Below are positions 1 through 5,237 of a DNA stretch of 5,237 nucleotides, piece by piece. Under the pieces are notes generated by a model, which worked only from the letters and a program-made list of their open reading frames with translations, had not been told where the DNA came from and did no database searches. The first letter of the stretch is position 1; each line of letters starts with the position of its first letter. The position numbers were made by a program, and so were the translations under genes. Source of the stretch: Dehalococcoidia bacterium (GTDB lineage Bacteria; Chloroflexota; Dehalococcoidia; Tepidiformales; Tepidiformaceae); NCBI GenBank assembly GCA_023228745.1, contig JALOAP010000249.1, positions 1 to 5,237 on the forward strand. The letters are read 5' to 3'.

Positions 1-1
1 C

Positions 2-1954
2 GAGCACGAGGACGAGGGCTCGCGGGAGGGTGCGCTGCAGGCCCTGCTCGTCACGAATGCAGGCGGCGTCGCGATGCTCGCCGGTCTCGTGTTGCTGGGC
101 CAGGTCGCCGGGGCGCAGGAGCTCTCCTCGCTTGCGGGCGCCGCAGATACCGTCCGCGACGATGGACTCTACCTCCCAATTCTCCTGTTAATCCTCGCCG
201 GCGCGTTCACGAAGTCCGCCCAGTTCCCGTTCCACTTCTGGCTCCCCGGGGCGATGGCCGCCCCAACTCCGGTTAGTGCGTTCCTCCACTCCGCGACGAT
301 GGTCAAAGCAGGCGTCTACCTGCTGGCACGCCTGGCGCCCACGCTGGGTGGCACCGACGAGTGGTCGGTCCTGCTGACGACAGTGGGGGCCGTCACGATG
401 GTCCTCGGCGGTGTAATCGCGTTCTATCAGACCGACCTCAAGCGCATCCTCGCCTACTCCACTGTGAGCTCCCTCGGCGTCCTGGTCCTCCTGCTCGGCC
501 TCGATACGCCGGAGGCGAGTACGGGTGCGCTCGTCCTCCTCCTCGCGCACGCGCTCTACAAGGCTGCGCTCTTCATGGCGGCCGGCGCCGTTGACCATGA
601 GACCGGTACTCGGGACGTGCTCCGCCTTCGTGGCCTTCGTACCGTGATGCCCCTGACCGCGGCAGTAGCCGCCCTCGCCGGGTTCTCCCTCGCGGGCTTC
701 GGTCCATTGCTGAGTTTCATCGGCAAGGAGCTGATGTTCGAAGCGGAACTCCATGCCGAAAGTCTCGCTACCCTCCTCGCCGCCGCCGGCGTTGTCGGCG
801 GAGCCCTGTTCGTGCTGGTCGCTGGACTTGTGAGCGTGCGCCCATTCGTTGGCGAACGAGCACCCACGCCGCGGGACCCGCACGAAGCCTCCCCCGCATT
901 GCTGCTCGGGCCGGCACTCCTCGGGGTCCTCGGCGTCGTGTTCGGAGTCGCCCCTGGCCTGGTCGAGAGCAAACTGCTTCAGCCGGCCGTTGCTGCGGTA
1001 ACCGCCGGGGTTGAGGGTCCCGAACTCGAACTCTGGCACGGCTTCGTGCCCGCCCTCGGCCTCAGTGCGCTCTCCGTCGTCCTCGGTATCGGGCTCTACC
1101 TGCGATGGGCAGAGCTTCGCGAAGGCACGCGGTGGGCGCATGCGATCATGGCCTGGGGCCCCGAGCGCTTCTATGGCCTTGGGATCGCAGCGCTGCGCCA
1201 GGTGGCATATGCCCACACCCGGGTGATGCAGAATGGCTACCTCCGCATCTACCTCTTCGTGACCTTCTTCGTGAGCTTCGGACTGGCCGGGTACACGCTG
1301 CTGACCAGGGTGGGCCTCGAATCCGGTGGCGGTGTTGCCGACGTCCACTTTTACCACGTAGCCCTTGCCGCGCTCATGTTGCTCGCGGCGTTCGGCGCCG
1401 CGGTCGTTCCGTCCCGGCTGGTGGCCATCGCACTGCTCGGCGTCGTCGGCTATGGCGTCGCCCTCACCTACATTCTCTTCGGCGCTCCCGACCTGGCGAT
1501 GACGCAGTTCATGATCGAAACGCTGACGGTCCTGCTCTTCCTCGCGGCGTTCTCCCACCTGCCGACCGCACGCAACATCTCGAGCTTCTTTGCGCGGGGC
1601 CGCGATGCCCTGCTCGCGCTCGGTGCAGGTGCCTTCATGACGGCACTCACCCTCGTTGCCTCGGCGCACCGTGGAAGTTCGCCAAGCGCCCGGTTCTTCG
1701 CGGAAGAGAGCGTGCCAGGCGGCCACGGCCGGAACATCGTCAATGTCATCCTCGTGGACTTCCGTGCGCTCGACACACTGGGCGAAATAACCGTGCTCGC
1801 CATCGCCGCGTTTGGTGTATTCGCCCTCCTTCGCCTGCGCCCGGCGTCCGAAACGGAGGAGGACAGTGCGGAGGCGGAGCCGCCGCCGCTAATCGCGCTC
1901 GCACGCAGGCGAAGGTCCGTCCGGCGAGAGGTCGCACTGGAGGATGAGAAGTGA
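2..1954 (+). CDS. mrpA: Na+/H+ antiporter subunit MrpA (5' partial)
   Basis: Largest subunit of the Mrp cation/proton antiporter in the inner membrane, homologous to complex I NuoL. The frame is open from base 2 with no start in view, so this is the C-terminal 650 residues; MrpA proteins are usually about 770-970 residues. The antiporter module shows KSAQFPFHFWLP (Lys at 212-214), HSATMVKAGVYLLAR (His 287-289, Lys 305-307), DLKRILAYST (Lys 440-442), AHALYKAALF (Lys 560-562) and a GKE motif (725-730), all matching the proton-path Lys/His set of the family. The C-terminal part holds an MbhD-like segment, APDLAMTQFMIETLTVLLF (about 1481-1540, Glu 1517-1519), and an MbhE-like segment, NIVNVILVDFRALDTLGEIT (about 1733-1795). 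A charged tail rich in Arg and Glu ends the protein. The transmembrane-5 Glu expected in this subunit lies upstream of the window. The stop overlaps the mrpB start by 4 bases. Identity is near certain. Confidence 0.97.
   Translation, partial: EHEDEGSREGALQALLVTNAGGVAMLAGLVLLGQVAGAQELSSLAGAADTVRDDGLYLPILLLILAGAFTKSAQFPFHFWLPGAMAAPTPVSAFLHSATMVKAGVYLLARLAPTLGGTDEWSVLLTTVGAVTMVLGGVIAFYQTDLKRILAYSTVSSLGVLVLLLGLDTPEASTGALVLLLAHALYKAALFMAAGAVDHETGTRDVLRLRGLRTVMPLTAAVAALAGFSLAGFGPLLSFIGKELMFEAELHAESLATLLAAAGVVGGALFVLVAGLVSVRPFVGERAPTPRDPHEASPALLLGPALLGVLGVVFGVAPGLVESKLLQPAVAAVTAGVEGPELELWHGFVPALGLSALSVVLGIGLYLRWAELREGTRWAHAIMAWGPERFYGLGIAALRQVAYAHTRVMQNGYLRIYLFVTFFVSFGLAGYTLLTRVGLESGGGVADVHFYHVALAALMLLAAFGAAVVPSRLVAIALLGVVGYGVALTYILFGAPDLAMTQFMIETLTVLLFLAAFSHLPTARNISSFFARGRDALLALGAGAFMTALTLVASAHRGSSPSARFFAEESVPGGHGRNIVNVILVDFRALDTLGEITVLAIAAFGVFALLRLRPASETEEDSAEAEPPPLIALARRRRSVRREVALEDEK
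1939..1944 (+). promoter_or_regulatory. Shine-Dalgarno site of mrpB
   Basis: GGAGGA lies inside the last codons of mrpA, six bases before the GTG at 1951. It is a strong SD match and decides for the GTG start: the next in-frame ATG (1990) would remove the conserved N-terminal membrane segment of MrpB. Confidence 0.8.
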
Positions 1955-2364
1955 ACTCCCTCATCCTTCGGACCAGCACCCGCCTCGTCATGACGCTCCT
2001 GCTGATGTTCTCGCTGTTCCTGCTGCTGCGTGGACATAACGATCCCGGGGGCGGCTTCGTCGGCGGATTGATGGGAGCCGCCGGCTTCGCCCTCTACGCT
2101 ATCTCCGATGGCCCCGGCGCCGCCCGGCGAGCCCTCTACATCGATCCCCGGACGCTCATCGCCATTGGCTTGTTGCTCGCTGTTAGCGCTGGCCTGTGGC
2201 CACTGGTTATCGTCGATCCATTCCTTACCGCGCACTGGGTATCCATCGACTTGCCCGGCCTGCCCACCATCGACCTCGGCACGCCGCTCTTGTTCGACCT
2301 CGGAGTGTTCGTGGTCGTCGTCGGCGTGGTCCAAACCATCATTCTCGCGATGTGGGAGGAGTAG
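1951..2364 (+). CDS. mrpB: Na+/H+ antiporter subunit MrpB
   Basis: Small membrane subunit (MnhB family) of the Mrp antiporter, 137 residues, a normal length for a stand-alone MrpB. It starts at GTG, supported by GGAGGA six bases upstream, and the N-terminus LILRTSTRLVM fits the family. The diagnostic motif RGHNDPGGGFVGGL sits at residues 27-40 between the first two membrane helices, and TPLLFDLGVFVVVVGVV (residues 111-127) forms the conserved last helix. I count four hydrophobic segments, at about residues 10-26, 34-51, 68-90 and 112-134. The family is required for antiporter assembly and activity; its exact part in the cation path is not settled by sequence. The gene overlaps mrpA by 4 bases (GTGA) and its stop directly abuts the mrpC start, which suggests translational coupling. 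Confidence 0.97.
   Translation: MNSLILRTSTRLVMTLLLMFSLFLLLRGHNDPGGGFVGGLMGAAGFALYAISDGPGAARRALYIDPRTLIAIGLLLAVSAGLWPLVIVDPFLTAHWVSIDLPGLPTIDLGTPLLFDLGVFVVVVGVVQTIILAMWEE
2354..2361 (+). promoter_or_regulatory. Shine-Dalgarno site of mrpC
   Basis: GGGAGGAG overlaps the final codons of mrpB and ends three bases before the mrpC ATG at 2365. The core GGAGG is about six bases from the start. It is the longest SD match in the window. Confidence 0.75.
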
Positions 2365-2733
2365 ATGGAGACACTCCTCGCATTTGTGGTGGGCGGACTA
2401 TTCTCTGTGGCTGTTTACCTCATGCTCCGGCGCAGCCTCGCCCAGATAATCCTGGGATTGGGCCTGCTCACCAATGCGGTCAACCTGATGATCTTCACCG
2501 TCGGCGGACTCACCCCCGGCGACCCGCCACTCATCGCCGAGGGGAGCGACACGCCCCCGCCGGTCTATGCGAATCCCGTGCCCCAGGCCCTCATCCTGAC
2601 CGCTATCGTCATCGGCTTTGGTGTCCTCGCCCTCGCTCTTGTCCTCGCCTACCGCGCCTATTACATGGTGCGCAGTGACGACCCGGATGCCATGCGCTCC
2701 ACCGACCAACTCGGCCCGCCGGATCCGAACTAG
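2365..2733 (+). CDS. mrpC: Na+/H+ antiporter subunit MrpC
   Basis: NuoK-like membrane subunit of the Mrp antiporter, 122 residues, within the usual range of about 110-125. Three hydrophobic segments are visible, at about residues 4-21, 27-47 and 75-100. Family landmarks are YLMLRRSLAQIILGLGLLTN (residues 18-37), followed by AVNLMIF, and the strongly conserved PVPQALILTAIVIGFG (residues 71-86), which begins the last helix. The loop between helices 2 and 3 is rich in Pro and Gly (residues 49-70), and a polar tail (residues 103-122) ends the protein. In known complexes MrpC sits with MrpA and MrpD as the counterpart of NuoK. The ATG immediately follows the mrpB stop and has a strong SD site, so the start is secure. 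The next gene follows after 15 bases. Confidence 0.96.
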   Translation: METLLAFVVGGLFSVAVYLMLRRSLAQIILGLGLLTNAVNLMIFTVGGLTPGDPPLIAEGSDTPPPVYANPVPQALILTAIVIGFGVLALALVLAYRAYYMVRSDDPDAMRSTDQLGPPDPN

Positions 2734-2739
2734 CCAACC

Positions 2740-2743
2740 GGAG
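2740..2743 (+). promoter_or_regulatory. Shine-Dalgarno site of mrpD, deciding its start
   Basis: GGAG lies in the only intergenic gap of the window, five bases before ATG 2749. It overlaps an in-frame GTG at 2743, which therefore cannot use it. This favours ATG 2749 (504 residues) over the GTG (506 residues). Confidence 0.7.
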
Positions 2744-2748
2744 TGTTA

Positions 2749-4263
2749 ATGGACGTTCTCCTCATCCTTCCGCTGGTTATTCCGCTCACGACTGCGGCAG
2801 TCTCGCTGCTGTTGAGGCAGCAGCGTCATCTGCAACAGTTCCTCGGTGTGGCTGGCATGGCGGCGTTGTCGGGAGTGGCCATCGTGCTCCTGACCGTCGT
2901 TTGGAGGGACGGGATCCAGACCACGAACCTTGGCGACTGGCCGGCTCCATTCGGCATTGTCCTCGTCGCCGATCTGCTCAGCAGCACCATGGTCCTGGTC
3001 GCGGCGTTGATGGGCCTCGCGGTGGCGGTCTTCTCGCTTGCCAGTGTGGAGGGAGAGCGGAACGCCTTCGGCTACTACCCCCTCGTCCACGTCCTCCTCA
3101 TGGGCGTCTGTGGTTCGTTTCTCACCGGCGATATTTTCAACCTCTACGTCTGGTTCGAAGTGATGCTCATCGCGTCCTTCGCTCTCCTCTCACTCGGCGG
3201 TGAGCGTGGCCAGATCGAGGGCACCATCAAATACACCGCCCTGAATCTCTTCTCCTCGACTGTCTTCCTTGTCGCCATCGGCGCGCTCTACGCTGTCGCA
3301 GGGTCGCTCAACATGGCCGACATCGCGCTCGCCCTGCAAGGCGACGTCAACGAGGGTCTCGTCACCACCATCGCGGTGCTCTTCCTCATCGCCTTCGGCA
3401 TCAAGGCCGGTGCCTTTCCGCTTTACTTCTGGCTCCCTGCCTCGTACCACACGCCGCTCGTGGCGGTCTCCGCACTTTTCGCAGGTTTGCTGACGAAGGT
3501 CGGAGTCTACGCGCTCATCCGCGTCTTTACACTCCTCTTCGTGCGCGACGTGGGCTACACCCACAACCTCATCCTGGTTGTTGCCGGCCTTACGATGGTC
3601 AGCGGTGTGCTCGGCGCCATCGCCCAGGTCGAATACCGGCGGATCGTCTCGTTCCAGATCATCAGTACGATCGGGTACATGCTGATGGGCCTGGGGCTCT
3701 TTACACCGCTGGCGCTCGCTGGAGCTATCTTCTACGTCCTGCAGGACATCGTTGTGAAAACGAACCTTTTCCTACTTGGCGGGGTCACCCAGGCGTTGAA
3801 TGGCACGGACCGCCTCTCTGGCTTGGGCGGGATGTACCGCAAGCTGGGCATTGGCGCCGCCTGTCTCGTCATTCCTGCATTTTCGCTTGCCGGGATTCCA
3901 CCACTGCCCGGGTTTTTCGCCAAGCTCGCCCTGGTCCAGGCCGGCCTGCGCGAGCACGAATACCTCATCGTCGGCGTAGCCCTCGCTGTGGGGACACTCA
4001 CGCTCTACTCGATGGCGCAGGTGGTCGCTGCCTGGTGGAAGCCCACCGCGGCGCCTTCGTCCGATGGCTCCCGTGGCCCGGCCAGGGACACGCTTTCGCG
4101 CCAGGAGAAATGGAGCATCCTTGGGCCTGTTGCGGTGCTCTCCGTCTCCATCGTCTCGATGGGCCTTGCCGCCGGTCCGCTTTTCGCTCTCGCCGAACGG
4201 GCAGCCGACCAACTCCTCGACCCGGGCCAATACATCGCGGCCGTGCTGGAGACATCAAGTTGA
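2749..4263 (+). CDS. mrpD: Na+/H+ antiporter subunit MrpD
   Basis: Second large proton-translocating subunit of the Mrp antiporter, homologous to NuoM/NuoN, 504 residues with about 14 membrane helices; typical MrpD is about 490-510. The proton-channel residues are all visible: Glu137 in LYVWFEVMLIASF, Lys219 in FGIKAGAFPLYFWLP, Lys250 in LLTKVGVYALIR, Lys337 in VVKTNLFLLGG, and Lys392 in AGIPPLPGFFAKLAL. Glu137 and Lys219 fall at the numbers I recall for Bacillus MrpD, which supports the ATG at 2749 over the in-frame GTG six bases upstream. Two family positions look unusual: Leu237 where a second Pro is common after HTP, and Gln332-Asp333 where the family usually has one or two His. A polar loop (residues 431-455) with many Pro, Ser and Arg separates the last helices. 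The stop overlaps the mrpE start by 4 bases. Confidence 0.97.
   Translation: MDVLLILPLVIPLTTAAVSLLLRQQRHLQQFLGVAGMAALSGVAIVLLTVVWRDGIQTTNLGDWPAPFGIVLVADLLSSTMVLVAALMGLAVAVFSLASVEGERNAFGYYPLVHVLLMGVCGSFLTGDIFNLYVWFEVMLIASFALLSLGGERGQIEGTIKYTALNLFSSTVFLVAIGALYAVAGSLNMADIALALQGDVNEGLVTTIAVLFLIAFGIKAGAFPLYFWLPASYHTPLVAVSALFAGLLTKVGVYALIRVFTLLFVRDVGYTHNLILVVAGLTMVSGVLGAIAQVEYRRIVSFQIISTIGYMLMGLGLFTPLALAGAIFYVLQDIVVKTNLFLLGGVTQALNGTDRLSGLGGMYRKLGIGAACLVIPAFSLAGIPPLPGFFAKLALVQAGLREHEYLIVGVALAVGTLTLYSMAQVVAAWWKPTAAPSSDGSRGPARDTLSRQEKWSILGPVAVLSVSIVSMGLAAGPLFALAERAADQLLDPGQYIAAVLETSS
4248..4251 (+). promoter_or_regulatory. Shine-Dalgarno site of mrpE
   Basis: GGAG inside the end of mrpD, eight bases before TTG 4260. 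No ATG or GTG lies in frame near this position that keeps the conserved N-terminus, so this site supports the rare TTG start. Confidence 0.65.
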
Positions 4264-4736
4264 GCGGCCTGCTATGGAACACGATCCTGGCGGTGGTCTG
4301 GATGATGATCACCGGCAACTTCGAGCCAGGAAGCCTTGCCCTCGGTTTTCTGCTCGGCTTCCTCATCGTCTTCTTCGTCGGGCCCGTGATCGGCGTCGCC
4401 GGCTATACCACCCGGGTGGTTGCCCTGCTGCGCCTGGTCCTGTTCTTCCTGTTCGACCTCCTTCGTTCGAACCTCCGCATGGCCTACGACGTCGTCTGGC
4501 CACGCATGAACACCCGTCCCGGCGTCGTCGCTGTCCCAATCGACGCCAACAGCGACATCGAAATCGTGCTCCTGGCCAACCTCATCACGCTTACTCCTGG
4601 GTCCCTCAGCCTCGACGTTTCAGACGACCGGAACACGCTCTACCTGCACGTCATGGACCTTCGCGACCCGGACGGACTGATTCGCAAAGTGAAGAACGGC
4701 TATGAGCGCCGGATCCTGGCGGTGACACGGGGATGA
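4260..4736 (+). CDS. mrpE: Na+/H+ antiporter subunit MrpE, TTG start
   Basis: Small membrane subunit (MnhE family) of the Mrp antiporter, 158 residues when started at TTG 4260, which matches the usual length of about 158-165. The frame stays open upstream inside mrpD, so a naive longest-frame call starting at 4035 (233 residues) is wrong. The N-terminus SGLLWNTILAVVWMMITGNF and the segment LGFLLGFLIVFF form two close helices (about residues 2-18 and 24-44), followed by a third at about residues 52-68. A cytoplasmic domain follows with the family signature EIVLLANLITLTPGSLSLDV (residues 101-120) and NTLYLHVMDLRDPD. Thr112-Pro113-Gly114 is the most conserved part. The gene overlaps mrpD by 4 bases (TTGA) and mrpF by 4 bases (ATGA). 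A TTG start usually lowers initiation, so MrpE output may depend on coupling to MrpD translation (inference). Confidence 0.95.
   Translation: MSGLLWNTILAVVWMMITGNFEPGSLALGFLLGFLIVFFVGPVIGVAGYTTRVVALLRLVLFFLFDLLRSNLRMAYDVVWPRMNTRPGVVAVPIDANSDIEIVLLANLITLTPGSLSLDVSDDRNTLYLHVMDLRDPDGLIRKVKNGYERRILAVTRG
4721..4725 (+). promoter_or_regulatory. probable weak Shine-Dalgarno site of mrpF
   Basis: GGTGA within the last codons of mrpE, seven bases before ATG 4733. It is only a partial match, so initiation may rely on ribosomes finishing mrpE at the overlapping ATGA. It still favours ATG 4733 over the later in-frame ATG at 4745, which has no clear SD site. Confidence 0.45.
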
Positions 4737-4999
4737 TTGAGCCAATGATCGTCGTCTACGCCATTTTGCTGGCCGCGCTCTTCGTGGCATTTGCCCGCCT
4801 GGTGATCGGGCCTAGCCTGCCGGACCGCGTCATCGCCCTGGACCTCATCACCGTCATCGTTGTGGGCTTTATCGCCGCCTATTCGATCGATGTTGGCCGT
4901 TCGGCGCTGCTCGATGCGGCCCTCGTGGTCGCGCTGGTCACCTTCCTCGGCACCATCGCCTTCGCTCAGTACGTCGAACGGCGGGCGCGAAATGACTGA
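4733..4999 (+). CDS. mrpF: Na+/H+ antiporter subunit MrpF
   Basis: Small membrane subunit (MnhF/PhaF family) of the Mrp antiporter, 88 residues, a typical size. Three hydrophobic segments are visible, at about residues 5-24, 36-52 and 60-80. The diagnostic loop RLVIGPSLPDRVIALDLIT (residues 22-40) is intact, with Asp31 and Asp37, and SALLDAALVVALVTFLGT (residues 57-74) carries the conserved Asp61. A conserved Asp in the PDRV loop is known to matter for antiport in Bacillus; matching it to Asp31 here is inference. The start ATG overlaps the mrpE stop (ATGA). A second in-frame ATG at 4745 would give 84 residues and cannot be excluded. The stop lies inside the mrpG start region, an 8-base overlap. 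Confidence 0.95.
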   Translation: MIEPMIVVYAILLAALFVAFARLVIGPSLPDRVIALDLITVIVVGFIAAYSIDVGRSALLDAALVVALVTFLGTIAFAQYVERRARND

Positions 5000-5237
5000 G
5001 TTCCTGTCCACCGTGCTGCTCATCATTGGAGCCTCGTTCCTCTTGCTTGCCGCCTTTGGGCTGCTGCGCATGCCAGACCTGTTTATGCGCATGTCCTCCG
5101 CCAGCAAGGGGACGACCCTGGGGGTTGGCTGCATGCTGCTGGCCGTCGGCGTCCATTTCCCGGGGTTCGGCATCACCACGCGAGCCATCGCGGGCATCCT
5201 CTTCTTCTTCACCACGACCCCCGTCGCAGCCCACATG
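4992..5237 (+). CDS. mrpG: Na+/H+ antiporter subunit MrpG (3' partial)
   Basis: Small membrane subunit (MnhG/PhaG family) of the Mrp antiporter and the last gene of the canonical operon. The frame runs from ATG 4992 to the window edge without a stop: 82 residues are seen, out of about 95-125 usual, so only the C-terminal tail is missing. Three hydrophobic segments are visible, at about residues 5-24, 44-57 and 63-79. Family landmarks are the loop GLLRMPDLFMRMSSASKGTT (residues 23-42), followed by LGV, and the end of the third helix with TPVAAHM (residues 76-82; Pro77). The ATG overlaps the mrpF 3' end by 8 bases. Only a weak purine-rich stretch (about 4979-4984) stands upstream, which again suggests coupling. 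No closer start is needed, because the N-terminal helix is complete from here. Confidence 0.94.
   Translation, partial: MTEFLSTVLLIIGASFLLLAAFGLLRMPDLFMRMSSASKGTTLGVGCMLLAVGVHFPGFGITTRAIAGILFFFTTTPVAAHM

Noticed and set aside
188..1726. A long open frame on the minus strand (512 codons) opposite mrpA
   Set aside because: Its product is rich in Glu, Gln, Arg and Gly with no hydrophobic core or recognised motif, and it lies exactly opposite a well-conserved gene. High G+C at third positions removes stops from this antisense frame.
1105..1947. A 280-codon plus-strand frame inside mrpA
   Set aside because: Arg- and Pro-rich translation typical of an out-of-frame reading of a high-GC membrane protein gene; the mrpA frame over the same bases shows the MbhD and MbhE motifs.
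1468..2334. A 288-codon minus-strand frame spanning the mrpA/mrpB junction
   Set aside because: Low-complexity, polar product with no family resemblance; it crosses two convincing genes and has no clear ribosome binding site.
2743..2748. GTG at 2743 as the mrpD start
   Set aside because: It overlaps the SD site GGAG itself. ATG 2749 has proper spacing and places the key Glu at residue 137, as in known MrpD.
2734..2748. The mrpC-mrpD gap as an internal promoter or terminator
   Set aside because: It is only 15 bases, with no hairpin and no T-run; it simply holds the mrpD ribosome binding site.
4035..4259. Upstream extension of mrpE to the ATG at 4035
   Set aside because: The extra 75 residues are an out-of-frame reading of mrpD, not membrane-like, and would make MrpE far longer than the family. 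TTG 4260 gives the normal 158 residues.
2..5237. The operon as part of a respiratory complex I (nuo) cluster or a membrane-bound hydrogenase
   Set aside because: MrpB, E, F and G signatures are present in Mrp order, with mrpA carrying MbhD/MbhE segments, and no quinone-site, flavin, iron-sulphur or hydrogenase subunit is seen. Such genes outside the window cannot be ruled out, but the visible set is a complete Mrp series.
1..5237. Search for repeats, CRISPR, mobile elements, tRNA or riboswitches
   Set aside because: The window is almost entirely coding with no non-coding stretch over 15 bases, and I saw no spaced direct repeats or terminal inverted repeats by eye.

Overview
The window is one unbroken, plus-strand stretch of an mrp (mnh/pha/sha) operon, which encodes the multisubunit Na+(K+)/H+ antiporter related to the membrane arm of respiratory complex I. 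The gene order is mrpA (5' end cut off by the window), mrpB, mrpC, mrpD, mrpE, mrpF, mrpG (3' end cut off). This is the canonical seven-gene (group 1) layout, with mrpA and mrpB as separate genes. All seven subunits are identified from family motifs read in the translated sequence. No tRNA, rRNA, mobile element, CRISPR, promoter or terminator is visible, and almost every base is coding.

Layout: mrpA 2-1954 (650 codons seen: the second half of the NuoL-like antiporter module plus the C-terminal MbhD- and MbhE-like segments); mrpB 1951-2364; mrpC 2365-2733; a 15-base gap holding a Shine-Dalgarno (SD) site; mrpD 2749-4263; mrpE 4260-4736; mrpF 4733-4999; mrpG 4992-5237 (82 codons seen). Four of the six junctions overlap (4, 4, 4 and 8 bases), one abuts exactly, and one has the short gap. 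This implies a single transcript with translational coupling, which suits a complex that needs all its subunits. Two starts are not ATG: GTG for mrpB and TTG for mrpE.

How the genes work together: MrpA and MrpD are the two large NuoL/M/N-like proton-translocating subunits. MrpC resembles NuoK, and the MbhD/MbhE parts of MrpA resemble pieces of NuoJ. MrpB, E, F and G are small membrane subunits needed for assembly and probably for the cation path. Together they exchange cytoplasmic Na+ (or K+) for external H+, supporting salt tolerance and pH homeostasis at alkaline pH. The key residues of the MrpD proton channel (Glu137, Lys219, Lys250, Lys392) are present, so the complex looks functional.

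Organism: a bacterium with high G+C (roughly two thirds by eye, strong G/C third-position bias) that uses alternative start codons. The phylum cannot be fixed from this window. A high-GC lineage such as Chloroflexota or Gemmatimonadota is possible, but that is a guess. I found no undescribed system here. The points worth a second look are a few departures from the usual MrpA and MrpD motifs and the tight coupling between genes.
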